Below are positions 41,901 to 50,293 of a stretch of 64,000 bases of DNA, piece by piece. A program made the translations under genes and the position numbers. The DNA is from Anaerolineae bacterium (GTDB lineage Bacteria; Chloroflexota; Anaerolineae; Aggregatilineales; Phototrophicaceae). The notes below the pieces were generated by a model. It ran no database searches, had not been told where the DNA came from, and was given only the letters and a program-made list of their open reading frames with translations. The stretch lies in NCBI GenBank assembly GCA_023382675.1, contig JAHDWN010000002.1:89340-153339 (forward strand), given 5' to 3'. Position 1 is the stretch's first letter. Every line of letters begins with the position of its first letter.

Positions 41901-43365
41901 TCTGACCGTTTGAGTTGAGATTCCAGGATTGGCCGACAGTGAAAACACCATCGGGTGTTTCCTTGACCTGGATGTCATCAACATACCAGCGCGCCGGATT
42001 GAACGAACCGGTCTGTCCGGCGCTGCTGAGCACAAAGCGGAGCGCCAGCCGGGTCGAGGTCAACGCTGGCGCAACATTGCCGAGAATGACCTCGCCGCGT
42101 GTCCACTCGTAATTGCGCACATTCGTGCCGCCCGTGTGGATCGGGACGGTGCGCCAGTTGAGCGAGGCGCGGTCAGACGAATAATCCGCGACCTGCAGGC
42201 TGGCGTTGACACCGGCGGGGAGATCCCAAACGTCCCAGAAGCTCAAGACCGGGCGTGTCGCACCGGCAGTCTCCACCCAGCCGCGCAGTTCCAGATAGCA
42301 CACCTGCCCGCCCGGCCAGGTATCGCTGTTCGGGTTTTCGTCGAACATCGAGTCCAACGAGTTGGAATCAGTGTTGGTCTTGATGCCCCAGGCACATTCG
42401 CCGCCAGTACCGACGGTATCGTCAGGACTGACCCCGCCAATACCAGTGGTGTCAAGGCGGACACTCGCGTTGCCGCTGAATTCTACGTAGCGCAGCACCA
42501 GCCATTGTGAGCCTTCAGCCAGTGTGCGTGTCGCTGTGCCGCTGGCAGTATTGTTGAGCAACTGGTCGCAGCCAGACAGCGCCATTGCGTCCGCTTCAGT
42601 CGGGCAGACGTAGAGGCTGGCGCTGTCATCGGCCAGAACGTTGAAACGCAGCCCTGCGCCACCGGCGGGAACGTCGATGCGTCGCACATAACTAACCGAG
42701 AAATTGTCGGCAGCCGTCCAGCCGCCTTGCGTAATCGGCGCGCCGCCGCCCCAATTGAAGACGACGTTGAGCGGATTTGCACCGGGGATCGCAACGTTGC
42801 TGACGATGGTCGGCGCACCGCTGAAGCTTGTGTTCTGATAGTAGTAGCCGACCCATTCATCACCGCCAAGATAAACGCTTGAATCCAGCCGCCAATTCGC
42901 GCGCGAATCCGGATCGAGCTTGACTGGCTCGTAGAAGGTCAAATAAAAAGCCCGATCAACAGGAGTCTGGCTGGGTCCCACGGTTAATGTAGGCTCCGGT
43001 GTTCGGCTGGGGACGGGCGTATTCGTAATGACGGGCCCGCCCGCCGTAGGTTCCAGCGTTGGTGGGCGTAGCGGTGGCGTCGGGAACGGGTTTTCCTCAC
43101 GCGGATTGCTCGCCACCCAGGTGACGGTTTCCCAGAAAGCGGGAGGATCTCCTGAGGGTGATAGATCCGCCACCTGGACACCGCACGGATCTTGTCCGGC
43201 GATATTACAGATGACGTTGCTGAAGACGTCGGCAATTGCCGGCCCCGTCGCAGCTAAAGCGACCGCCATCGCAATCGCCAGCAACGCCAGGATCAACGCA
43301 TATTCGACCAACGCCTGACCGCGCGGAGTTCTCTGTTTGAAGTGGTTTCGAAATAAGGGCACCAT
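38956..43365 (-). CDS. Giant surface protein with Flp/TadE-type prepilin leader and PA14-like domains
   Basis: The protein (1469 aa) begins with a short basic leader then RG followed by QALVEYALILALLAIAMAV. Cleavage after the glycine would put Glu at +5 and Tyr at +6, the hallmark of Flp/Tad type IVb prepilins processed by a TadV-like peptidase. After a Thr/Pro linker come a PA14-like unit (EWVGYYYQNTSFSGAPTIV, FNVLADDSASLYVC), about five repeated beta-sandwich units of 170-200 residues with recurring WYVDDIQVKE-type ends (DGWWLDDIKIERDG, DGVLIDWIQIKE, DGWYIDNVTFAY), and a second PA14-like unit. Flp pilins are usually 50-70 residues, so this is likely an adhesive minor pilin or anchored surface protein. 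Ribosome binding site GAGGTG fits. Confidence 0.82.
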   Translation of the reverse strand: MVPLFRNHFKQRTPRGQALVEYALILALLAIAMAVALAATGPAIADVFSNVICNIAGQDPCGVQVADLSPSGDPPAFWETVTWVASNPREENPFPTPPLRPPTLEPTAGGPVITNTPVPSRTPEPTLTVGPSQTPVDRAFYLTFYEPVKLDPDSRANWRLDSSVYLGGDEWVGYYYQNTSFSGAPTIVSNVAIPGANPLNVVFNWGGGAPITQGGWTAADNFSVSYVRRIDVPAGGAGLRFNVLADDSASLYVCPTEADAMALSGCDQLLNNTASGTATRTLAEGSQWLVLRYVEFSGNASVRLDTTGIGGVSPDDTVGTGGECAWGIKTNTDSNSLDSMFDENPNSDTWPGGQVCYLELRGWVETAGATRPVLSFWDVWDLPAGVNASLQVADYSSDRASLNWRTVPIHTGGTNVRNYEWTRGEVILGNVAPALTSTRLALRFVLSSAGQTGSFNPARWYVDDIQVKETPDGVFTVGQSWNLNSNGQKNDFHMTGRWDLTTTRSHGGTGFDDSPTGDYDQHSQGTPRVHYIELAHPVNLTSGVAPAADSDGDTGVPLLSFWHAFQIAPGTRLQVQYTNDPPDTTVDNWTTIPLGAGGEPGGLLYDNTGSTVVPSLVMRPVEILLNQIPGWDTTPFRLRFAMTVGGTTTSDGWWLDDIKIERDGGARFTAYPFIDGAEDEAFTERNWVRLGAWSMQLGEGVRENGFQTGRAYTDSLNSNSLPNLATSMEMKRYIDLFYDTPANTADPGGAGEALTGTVAERQNINRPMMTFWHRRDVRGGTVFAVDMTTADLDDDDPLTDTEWHQIWSYTAPGSNPSNNISRWQQNAWERVEIDLSSALQTTTGSALAALRSGGTNTDDDFRIRLRIVSGNTTGDGVLIDWIQIKELPELVHRFWDGTHATYGAGDGALVDDYIETVFPASLPSVRERWYVDVGEWTMMQETLSSGDVARSGSFAFHDSPQPDISSPNDYRFDSYVVMEMRTIMDLRGTDATLNPTLYYWQRYRIQWTDRFRVEISAEDPTQTASQQDRLPGWGPWQEQNPLPYTELGGTNTGSIGWQRQMLSLNSFAGRRIRVRWVVNSMNSDGNDDGWYIDNVTFAYNGNGGGQTTPIPLPFFDDAQSVNNWIMEGNWGLAADHFRSALGDSGGPTVWHGYWFKCGNSPTGNQVSGESCGWSGMRTTMDRIWPRPGTTATTLPPLGTVTGPTLPSEDVPAIFTELDRNTPGETPLNGTLGVDYSENVSARYMRVVTLYPGLYTFQISHDDAARIWINDRANTSVTNGGNNIYDSSSWKNRTTLVTVYLAVNTVSPTTRVIGVDFYQGGGTGHLYLNMGRNSYSFTDSPNTPSGSGYVMSGYLIPAKTSMILNGYFNLSGLSDPTLQFYYIGDLRDSARVYAEFSWDGGFTWTSLWNWGNTRSWNPAWNRATIRFATNGTFNGLSAANKSHIMIRFRLNHGWGNRDGVYLSDITVDQP

Positions 43366-43516
43366 AGGGTCTACACCTCATCCACCATCGTTTACCGGCA
43401 GGCAGTTATGATTAACGCCAAAAACGTGGGCTGCGATATTTCGCGCCATCTTCTATGGTAACTGACTCTGTGCCTCAAGGTACTGTAAAATTGTCGGTGA
43501 GTTGTACGAAAGCGTA

Positions 43517-43522
43517 TACAAT
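43517..43522 (+). promoter_or_regulatory. Putative -10 box (TACAAT) of folD
   Basis: TACAAT lies 43 bases before the folD ATG, in the context GTATACAAT. A TTGTCG element about 20 bases upstream could serve as a poor -35. Confidence 0.4.
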
Positions 43523-43565
43523 TACGCGTGATTTATTGGCTTTACTATGCGGAAGGAGAAACCTT

Positions 43566-44453
43566 ATGTCCGCGACCGTCATCGATGGGGCTGTCGTCGC
43601 CGAACGTATGCGCGCGGAGGTCGCTGCCGAGGCTAAACGTTTTGTTGAACAATACGGTTATCCGCCGGGATTGGGAGTCGTGCTCGCCGGAGATGATCCC
43701 GCCTCACACCAGTATGTGCGCATGAAACGACGCGCATGTGAGCAGGCCGGTTTTGATTCGATCCCGCACTATCTGCCGCAGGCTGCAACCCAGGAGGACG
43801 TGGAAGACGCGGTCAGCACGCTGAACAACGATCCGCGCGTCCACGGCATCCTCGTCCAACTCCCGCTGCCGAAGCACATCGACGAAGAGCGCGTGCTCAG
43901 GCTGGTGAGCATTGACAAGGACGCCGACGGCCTGCATCCGGCCAATATCGGCCTGTTGGCCATGAAAGGCCGCGAGCCGCTCTACACCCCCGCCACCCCG
44001 ACCGGCTGCATTGCCCTGCTCAAAGAGGTAGGGACGCAGATTTCCGGCGCGAACGCGGTCGTCATCGGTCGCAGCAATATCGTCGGGATGCCGGTCGCGC
44101 TCATGCTGATCAAGGAGGACGCGACCGTCACCGTTTGCCACAGCCGGACGAAAGACATGCCGGAGATCGTGCGCAAGGCGGATATCGTGATCGCCGCCAT
44201 CGGCAAGCCGGCATTCGTCAAGGGCGATTGGCTCAAGCCGGGCGCAGTCGTCATCGACGTGGGCACGAACAAAGTCGATGACCCGGCAGCTGAAAAAGGC
44301 TACCGCTGGGTGGGCGATGTCGATTTCGAATCGGCGTCCCAGGTGGCGCGCGCCATTAGCAAAGTGCCGGGCGGCGTCGGCCCGATGACGATCACCATGT
44401 TGATGGTGAATACGATGAAAGCCGCCTGGAGTCAGGCCGCCAGAAGCCAGTGA
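43566..44453 (+). CDS. folD: Bifunctional methylenetetrahydrofolate dehydrogenase/cyclohydrolase
   Basis: FolD (295 aa) interconverts 5,10-methylene-, methenyl- and 10-formyl-tetrahydrofolate. Conserved parts include the YVRMKRRACEQAGF segment with the catalytic lysine, GILVQLPLPKHID, DKDADGLHPANIG, the NADP-binding GRSNIVGMPVALML and the C-terminal PGGVGPMTITML. GGAAGGAG sits 7 bases before the ATG. A glyoxalase-like gene follows 19 bases later, so the two are probably co-transcribed. Confidence 0.97.
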   Translation: MSATVIDGAVVAERMRAEVAAEAKRFVEQYGYPPGLGVVLAGDDPASHQYVRMKRRACEQAGFDSIPHYLPQAATQEDVEDAVSTLNNDPRVHGILVQLPLPKHIDEERVLRLVSIDKDADGLHPANIGLLAMKGREPLYTPATPTGCIALLKEVGTQISGANAVVIGRSNIVGMPVALMLIKEDATVTVCHSRTKDMPEIVRKADIVIAAIGKPAFVKGDWLKPGAVVIDVGTNKVDDPAAEKGYRWVGDVDFESASQVARAISKVPGGVGPMTITMLMVNTMKAAWSQAARSQ

Positions 44454-44472
44454 GATCGCTTGGTCACTGCAT

Positions 44473-45156
44473 ATGACATTTGCTCTCGATCATGTCGTCA
44501 TCGCTGTCGATAGTCTGAAGGCAGCGGCGGAACGCTACCGGGCCGATGGCTACACCGTCATTCCCGGTGGCAAGCACGCCAACCGCGCCACGGCCAACGC
44601 CTTGATCTGCTTTGCCGATGGCAGCTATCTGGAACTGCTCGCCTTGACCGGCGATCCGCCGCTGCCGGGGAAGATTGATTTCAGCCGTATGCTGGCCGCC
44701 GGGCACGGCCTGGCCGGGTTTGCGCTGCGCGTGAACGGGCTGGACGCCGTGGCGGCGGCCCTGCGCAGCCGGGACGTGCTGGTCGGCGACGTGTTCGCCG
44801 GTGAGCGGCGGCGTCCCGATGGCGTGCGTGTCGCCTGGAAGCTGGCGCTCATCGACTATGCATTTGCGCCGTTCCTGATCGAGGACGTGACACCACATCA
44901 ACTACGCGTGCCCGACGACCCCGCCATCACAACGCACGCGAATGGCAAGCGGGGTATCGAGAGCGTGATCGTCGGCGCGCGCAATCTCAATGTGACGGCA
45001 AAGCGTTACATGCGCCTCCTGGGAACAGCGCCGGATACGCTCATGCGCTTCCGACTGGAAAATGCCGACATCGCGCTGGAATGGCGCAAAGATCAGGCGG
45101 AAGAAGAACGCCTGCTCGATGTCACCTTCTACCGGACGCTGGAAGGCGGCGAATGA
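44473..45156 (+). CDS. Glyoxalase-like (VOC) domain protein
   Basis: The protein (227 aa) starts with the vicinal-oxygen-chelate opening FALDHVVIAVDSLKAAAERY, resembling the Glyoxalase_3-like family. The segment GSYLELLAL and the second half (GIESVIVGARNLNVTAKRYM) suggest two paired VOC modules. The exact reaction and metal ligands cannot be assigned. It follows folD closely. No ribosome binding site is obvious. Confidence 0.8.
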   Translation: MTFALDHVVIAVDSLKAAAERYRADGYTVIPGGKHANRATANALICFADGSYLELLALTGDPPLPGKIDFSRMLAAGHGLAGFALRVNGLDAVAAALRSRDVLVGDVFAGERRRPDGVRVAWKLALIDYAFAPFLIEDVTPHQLRVPDDPAITTHANGKRGIESVIVGARNLNVTAKRYMRLLGTAPDTLMRFRLENADIALEWRKDQAEEERLLDVTFYRTLEGGE

Positions 45157-45171
45157 GGGCAGACGCCGCCG

Positions 45172-45426
45172 TCACATTTCGAGCCTGCCCGCCTGTTTGA
45201 GGATGTGCGCAGCCTGAAGTGTGACCCAACGCTGCGTCTCTTCGGCATCGCCGAGCGCCGCCCACGTGCGCGAGCGATACGGGCTGCTGCCCCGCCAGCG
45301 TCCGTTTTTGCCGCGCTGCCCGGCCAGCCGATCCAGCGCCGCCTGCGCGCCGGGATGATCGAGCGCGTCGAATTCGGCCAGCGTCCGCAGCGTGTTCTTT
45401 TTCTCGCGCGAACAAGAGCTGTCCAC
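45172..45426 (-). pseudogene. Remnant of a prenyltransferase/squalene-cyclase-like repeat protein
   Basis: An isolated 84-codon frame starts at GTG and reads EFDALDHPGAQAALDRLAGQ, then KNGRWRGSS, then EETQRWVTLQAAHILKQAG. The pattern resembles the C terminus of alpha/alpha-barrel proteins in which DGRW and a final W(I/V)TL helix recur. No upstream part is found: the preceding bases hold only the terminator of the next gene. I interpret it as the 3' remnant of a degraded gene, but a short functional protein is not excluded. Confidence 0.45.
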
Positions 45427-45480
45427 CTACCTTGAAGGCGCGCCTGATCTGGCGACGAGGTGCTGCCTGGGCATCGATGC

Positions 45481-45512
45481 AAAAGAAAAGGGCGCTCGTT
45501 CGAGTGCCCTTT
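45481..45512 (-). terminator. Terminator of the PPOX gene
   Basis: AAAGGGC pairs with GCCCTTT, extended by CTC/GAG, with T-rich sequence following on the reverse strand (TTTTCTTTT). It lies 25 bases after the PPOX stop. Confidence 0.8.
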
Positions 45513-45536
45513 CGCAATATTTATCGGCAAAAGCGT

Positions 45537-46028
45537 CTACGCGCCGCCCATCGCTTCGATAGCTCTTTCCACCGCACTCGGCAGGCGTGTATCAAAGTCA
45601 AGGATACCGACCCACTCCGGCCTGATCGCGATGCGAACCATCGTTTTGATGAGTTGGGACACCTGCTGCAGCCATGCTTCGCCCCCTTCCCGTCCCATGT
45701 AGCGAAAGCAGTAGGCGGTATATTCAGGAATAATGCCCTCATGAGTAGTCATCTGCGCTGTACCGCGGATCAAGAGGACATGATACGGCATCTGGTTGCT
45801 GTCAATCGTGATGGCCACCTTCGGGTTGGCTTGCAGTGCGTTGAGCTTCGGCGCGCCCGGCGGGCTTCCGATCACAAGGTCAGTGCCATCCCAATGAAAT
45901 CCGATCGGCACAACGCGCGGTGTTCCATCCGTCCAATTGTAGGCGAGACGCATCGGAAAGGGTGCTTGGAGCATCTCTTGTGCAACAGGATCATTCAGTA
46001 GTTCTAACCCGCCCTGCTTGGTTGGCAT
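45537..46028 (-). CDS. Pyridoxamine 5'-phosphate oxidase-like flavin/F420-binding protein
   Basis: The protein (163 aa) has the split-barrel fold of the PNPOx-like superfamily: FPMRLAYNWTDGTPRVVPIG at the first strands, then GSPPGAPKLNALQANPKVAI typical of F420- or FMN-binding members. Whether it uses FMN, F420 or haem cannot be told from the sequence. The ATG at 46028 is set by GGAGGG 5 bases upstream; a GTG two codons earlier overlaps that site. Confidence 0.85.
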   Translation of the reverse strand: MPTKQGGLELLNDPVAQEMLQAPFPMRLAYNWTDGTPRVVPIGFHWDGTDLVIGSPPGAPKLNALQANPKVAITIDSNQMPYHVLLIRGTAQMTTHEGIIPEYTAYCFRYMGREGGEAWLQQVSQLIKTMVRIAIRPEWVGILDFDTRLPSAVERAIEAMGGA

Positions 46029-46344
46029 AACCACCCTCCATAGCTAATTAGTCTGCGCATAAGCTTGTCTGAGAGGAGTGCCGCCTAGAAACTACTGTTT
46101 CCACCAGCCGCGGATACTATAGTCATCGATATTGATCCCTGCAATATTGTGAATTTTGGCACTGTGTCCTTGCCCATTGAAATCTGAAAAGCGGTTTTTT
46201 TGTAATGCGAAGGCACGGATCATTCATTGCCTTTGGCAGGCAATTCGATTTCTGTGGAGCGTCGATCGCAGCGGATGCGTAACAACAAAAAGGCACTCCA
46301 ACGAGTGCCCTTTTTCGCAATATCCATCGGAATAGACGGACAGT
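46029..46344. other. Intergenic stretch without a recognisable gene
   Basis: About 315 bases hold the PPOX promoter region and the terminator at 46287-46315. A 65-codon reverse frame is present but has no ribosome binding site and no family resemblance, so I treat it as noncoding. Confidence 0.55.
46287..46315. terminator. Bidirectional-looking terminator after the S1-domain gene
   Basis: GGCACTC pairs with GAGTGCC over a 4-base loop, flanked by five A on the left and five T on the right with one bulged C. It serves the reverse-strand S1-domain gene, which ends 29 bases away. Confidence 0.85.
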
Positions 46345-47370
46345 TTATTTCTGGTTCTGGTGGCTGCGGAGCGTGCGCGAGATGATGTCTTCCATCTCAT
46401 CATCGCGGCGGTTGCGCCGAGCGCGTTTTTGTGCGATGCGCGCCTTCTCCGGGTCGCCGTTCTGCATCGCGCGGCGCAGGGCCAGTTCCATCGCTGTCGG
46501 CAGGTGTTCGACTTCCTCTTCGGCAGCCTCCACTACGTGCTCGACCTTCTCCGTCAGCGCCTTGAGGCTGAGGTCGATGCGCTTCTTGCGCCGGTCGAGC
46601 TTGATGATGCGCGCGGTGACGGATTCGCCCACCTTGACGACATCTTCCGGCGAGCGCACATAGCCGCTCGCCAACTCGGACACGTGAATCATGCCGGGAC
46701 GTTCTGCACCAAAATCGACGAAAACACCGAAATTCTCGATCTTCACAATCGTGCCGGAAACATCCATGCCCTGCCTGAGCGAGTCCCACGAGACGCCCAG
46801 GGGCTTGGTCAGCGACAGGGCGATGCGACCCTGATCTTTATCGACCTTGAGCACGTAAACGCTCAATTGCTGGCCGACACTGACCACATCTTCGACATTG
46901 CGGACATCGGGCTTGCCCAACTGCGAAATGTGGAGCAGGCCGTCTTTGCCGATACCCAGATCGACAAACGCGCCGTAAAGCTCAATGCGCTTGACCGTGC
47001 CGCTCAACTCCATGCCCGGCGCGAGATCGTCGATTGACTTCGGCGCTTCACCCGGCGCAACTGCTTCGGCAGTTGCGCCGGCGGTCACTTCAGCGGGTTC
47101 AGCCTGGGCGACAGGTTGTTCAACCGTCACAGCCTCGGAAACTGCTTCGCTCACGGCTGTTTCTTCCGCAACCATCGCAGGAGTCTCTTCGGCGGCAGGC
47201 AGTTCAGCCGTCTCAGCCTCGGAAGCAGCTTCAGCTTCATTCACGACCGGCTCCTGGGCTGTCGCAGCCGCTGTTTCCGCCTCATCGGTCGCCGGCGCGG
47301 ATGTCTCCGCTTCCGGCGTGACGGGAGTCTCTGTGATATCTTCGCTCATGGGGGTTCGTTCTTCGCTCAT
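46345..47370 (-). CDS. S1 RNA-binding domain protein with acidic Ala/Glu-rich N terminus
   Basis: The protein (341 aa) has a low-complexity acidic N-terminal ~115 residues (for example ETSAPATDEAETAAATAQE), then two S1 domains: MELSGTVKRIELYGAFVDLG (about 120-190) and MDVSGTIVKIENFGVFVDFG (about 205-275), and a basic, charged C-terminal tail (RIAQKRARRNRRDDE). S1 domains bind RNA. It resembles short ribosomal-protein-S1-like proteins of monoderm bacteria and likely acts in translation or RNA turnover. ATG 47370 has GGATGAG upstream. A second ATG seven codons in is an alternative. Confidence 0.9.
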   Translation of the reverse strand: MSEERTPMSEDITETPVTPEAETSAPATDEAETAAATAQEPVVNEAEAASEAETAELPAAEETPAMVAEETAVSEAVSEAVTVEQPVAQAEPAEVTAGATAEAVAPGEAPKSIDDLAPGMELSGTVKRIELYGAFVDLGIGKDGLLHISQLGKPDVRNVEDVVSVGQQLSVYVLKVDKDQGRIALSLTKPLGVSWDSLRQGMDVSGTIVKIENFGVFVDFGAERPGMIHVSELASGYVRSPEDVVKVGESVTARIIKLDRRKKRIDLSLKALTEKVEHVVEAAEEEVEHLPTAMELALRRAMQNGDPEKARIAQKRARRNRRDDEMEDIISRTLRSHQNQK

Positions 47371-47402
47371 CTCAACTCATCCTTCTACCTTCGCACGACC
47401 CG

Positions 47403-48104
47403 CTAAGAACCGCCCTCAGGCGTGGCCTCCGATGTCGGCGTCAAGGTGATGCTTGGCGTTGTATCAAACGTTCCTTCTTCGGCACCATAGGCCTGGAACG
47501 TATCGTAACCATTCCAGAAATGCAGCGGCGTTGTTCCCACAAGCAAATCCATGTCTTCGCGCGTCATGTACCAGACACCGATAATTTCGCTGCTGGCCGT
47601 CACGGAGGCACTGTCACCCGCGACGAAGGCAATCACGACCATCGGCACGTCGGGGAAAATCAGGTTCATGATCGACTGTCCATCTGAGAATGGACTGCCG
47701 ACCGCGTACTGCGGCTCGCCCCAGGTGTCGATCACTTCGCCCAACGTCATCGTCGGTGCGACGCGCAAGAAAATCACGTCCACCTGCTCGCCTGTGCGCG
47801 AGAGCAATTGGCAGCACGATTGATCAGACTCGCCGCCCTTGAAACTAGCGACCACCGCGTCACTGTCTTCCACCTGATCGATTTGCAGTTCGCGCAGGGC
47901 CGAGTCGTCTTCGACGAGCGTGAGCGCATCACGCCACGCCGTTTCTCCGGGCGTGATACCACGCCAGCAGGGCGCACCGCACGGTTCTTGGGTAAGCAGG
48001 CTATTGTCTTGCAGCAGCGTGTTGTCACGGAGTTCAGGCGCAGCACATCCAGCGAGGAGCAGCGCCAGGAGGGCGATTCCCAGCAGCGGAAGATATCGAT
48101 TCAT
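47403..48104 (-). CDS. Lipoprotein of unknown function
   Basis: The protein (233 aa) carries a lipobox ending LLALLLAGC (Cys20), then a ~200-residue domain beginning LTQEPCGAPCWRGITPGETA. The CGAPCW segment, the repeated CC pair and the WRGITPG motif resemble a family of small Chloroflexota lipoproteins that I cannot name. The ATG at 48104 has GGGGAAG upstream and gives a standard signal; the longer open frame starts nine codons earlier. It lies 32 bases after the S1-domain gene. Confidence 0.75.
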   Translation of the reverse strand: MNRYLPLLGIALLALLLAGCAAPELRDNTLLQDNSLLTQEPCGAPCWRGITPGETAWRDALTLVEDDSALRELQIDQVEDSDAVVASFKGGESDQSCCQLLSRTGEQVDVIFLRVAPTMTLGEVIDTWGEPQYAVGSPFSDGQSIMNLIFPDVPMVVIAFVAGDSASVTASSEIIGVWYMTREDMDLLVGTTPLHFWNGYDTFQAYGAEEGTFDTTPSITLTPTSEATPEGGS

Positions 48105-48139
48105 GCAAATCAGCTTCCCCATGCCTGGCATGGTCTAGA

Positions 48140-48176
48140 GACACAACGGGGCGACCAGTACTGCGAGCCGCCCCAT
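48140..48176 (-). terminator. Weak hairpin after the PPC-domain gene
   Basis: GGGGCG pairs with CGCCCC over about 15 bases. It lacks a proper T-run on the reverse strand, so its role as terminator is uncertain. Confidence 0.3.
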
Positions 48177-48202
48177 CCCGTTGGGCTTTCCCAGTCGTGA
48201 CG

Positions 48203-50293
48203 CTAATTGGTGAGCGTCAGCGTGTAGGTGCCGGTCGTACCACCATACAATGCACCGTAATGGGTGACGATGATAATATATTGCCCATCCTCTGGCAAGA
48301 TGAAATCAGAGATGAGCGAATTCGTGTTTTCACCCGGCACCGCATCGTCGTTTTGGGCGACCAGCGCCCCGCTCGGGCTGACCAGATACAGCACGGTATC
48401 GAGCGTGCCGGAAGTGGCGTTGAGCGCAATGGTGGCCGTCTCGTTGGCAATGCCTTCATAGGTGTAAACGTCGAACTTGTTTGTCGGCGTAATGCTGCCT
48501 GCGCGCGGCTCACCCGCGTTGACAGGCTGCGCCCCTTCCAGTTCCGACAGGTAATCGAGCGTATCGATCCCGCGGATGATGCCGCCGTCGCTCGGCGTGG
48601 CCGTGCCGTCGGCATTGATAGTGAAGCTGGTCAGGTAACGCTCCTGGAAGATCGGCGAGGCGCTCGCGCGCAAGACTTCGCGGCCATTGAGCGTCACGTA
48701 CAGGTTAAACGTAACTGGCGACGTGTCATTGCATTCGCTCTGGAACCAGACCTCGACCTCGTAGGAGCCGGGGCGCGGTTGACGTTCCGGCGGCCAGTAG
48801 ATGTACGAGAACGGTGTGCCGTTGGATACGGTGCAGTTGACGTTGCCCTGCGCCGCAAGCTGACCACCACTGGCGACCCTGGGGATGTCGTCGTAGACCG
48901 AGTCGCCGGACGCATCGCGCACCAGGAGCTGCAAGTCGGCGTTGGTGTTCCACAGGAGCAGCACTTCGAGGTTGCCATCGGGCAGCGCCAGGAATGCATC
49001 CGAGAGATTGGTCGTCTGCTCGGTCACGGTGACGGTGTACTCGCCTTCCGTGCCGCCGATGTCCTTGGCATAGCGCGAGACGACGACGTAATACGTGCCC
49101 GTGCTCGGCAGCAGCACGGCGCTGATCGACGAGTCGGTGATGCCGACGCCGAGATCATCGTTGAAGGTGATCAGGTTGCCCTGCGAATCGAGCAGTGCCG
49201 TGTAGGTGTCCAGACTGCCAGTGCTGGCGAAGACATTGATGCTGACGATCTGATTCGCCAGGCCTTCGAACGAGTAGGTCTGGAACTGCTGATTGTTGCC
49301 GATGAAGCCGCCGAGTGTTTCTTCGAGCGCGATGGGCTGAGCGACCGCGACCAGATCAGCGGCGGAATAGGGCAGAGAATCAACCACGACGACGCCACCC
49401 TGCTGGAACACATCCGCCGTACCGTCGGCATTGATGACCACGCGTGAAGTGTAGACCTGTTCCGGGGTCAGGCTGCCGTTGATGGGCGGGAGCGCCTCGC
49501 CGTCGAGCGTCGGCTGCACGGTGAAGGTGATCGGCGCGTTGTCGCCGCAGGCCTGCTGGTAGTAGACGAGGATTTCATAGCTGCCGGTCGGTACGCCGCC
49601 GGGCGACCACGAAGCCGTCTCGGTCGGGTTATCCGTCTGGATGTTGACGCAGCCCTGGTTAATGTTGGGCGACAGCGTCCCGCCGCTGTTAACGGTCGGC
49701 GTCTCCCAGTAGAGCGAGCCGCCGATGGGATCGCGCACTTCCAGGTCGAGATCAGCAGCGCCGCTCCAGGAGAGCGCGAAGCTCATCCCGGCCGTCGTCA
49801 CCAACTGGCCCGGCTCGGCGACCACATCGCCGGTCGCATCAGGCTGCGGTGTCGCGGCGGGTGTCGTTTCGATCTCCGGCGCGGCGAGTGTGACGGTCAC
49901 GTCCACGTCCACACCACCGACGAGGCTCGTCAGGCTGGAGATCACCAGATAGTACTCGCCGTCCGCGCTGATGACCGCTTGCAGATCATAGCTGCCTGCC
50001 GAGCCGCCGCCGCCGCCGTTGACCGTCGCGCCCAGCTCATCTACGACGGAAATGGTCAGATTGGCAGCCGGGTTCGACGTCAAGGTGAAGTCGTAGCTCG
50101 TCCCGGCCACGCCCTCGAACGAGAGGATCTGCGTCGGCGCTTCGGCGCTCAAGGTGAACGTCAGCGGCGTATCCGGCGTGAGCGGCTCGATATTCTGGGC
50201 CAGCGCGGGCAGAGAAAACACCAACAGCGCGCCGACGATGAGGGTGATCAACCCGCTGCGCCGCGCTGTGAGAAGTCTGAATAGGTGCGTCAT
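48203..50293 (-). CDS. Secreted protein with repeated PPC and beta-sandwich domains
   Basis: The protein (696 aa) has a signal peptide (hydrophobic about 14-30, ending FSLPALAQ) and three bacterial pre-peptidase C-terminal (PPC) domains recognisable by GEYYLVISS, GTYYVVVSRYAK and GQYIIIVTHY near their ends. Between them are two related units of about 150 residues (SGAADLDLEVRDPIGGSLYW and NTNADLQLLVRDASGDSVYD), each with SYE(I/V) and a cysteine pair. The architecture is a duplicated PPC plus sandwich block. There is no enzyme domain. AGGAGGT precedes the ATG by 6 bases. A role in surface binding is inferred. Confidence 0.82.
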   Translation of the reverse strand: MTHLFRLLTARRSGLITLIVGALLVFSLPALAQNIEPLTPDTPLTFTLSAEAPTQILSFEGVAGTSYDFTLTSNPAANLTISVVDELGATVNGGGGGSAGSYDLQAVISADGEYYLVISSLTSLVGGVDVDVTVTLAAPEIETTPAATPQPDATGDVVAEPGQLVTTAGMSFALSWSGAADLDLEVRDPIGGSLYWETPTVNSGGTLSPNINQGCVNIQTDNPTETASWSPGGVPTGSYEILVYYQQACGDNAPITFTVQPTLDGEALPPINGSLTPEQVYTSRVVINADGTADVFQQGGVVVVDSLPYSAADLVAVAQPIALEETLGGFIGNNQQFQTYSFEGLANQIVSINVFASTGSLDTYTALLDSQGNLITFNDDLGVGITDSSISAVLLPSTGTYYVVVSRYAKDIGGTEGEYTVTVTEQTTNLSDAFLALPDGNLEVLLLWNTNADLQLLVRDASGDSVYDDIPRVASGGQLAAQGNVNCTVSNGTPFSYIYWPPERQPRPGSYEVEVWFQSECNDTSPVTFNLYVTLNGREVLRASASPIFQERYLTSFTINADGTATPSDGGIIRGIDTLDYLSELEGAQPVNAGEPRAGSITPTNKFDVYTYEGIANETATIALNATSGTLDTVLYLVSPSGALVAQNDDAVPGENTNSLISDFILPEDGQYIIIVTHYGALYGGTTGTYTLTLTN

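Noticed and set aside
46123-46320. 65-codon reverse-strand frame
   Set aside because: It overlaps the terminator at 46287-46315, lacks a ribosome binding site and resembles nothing known.
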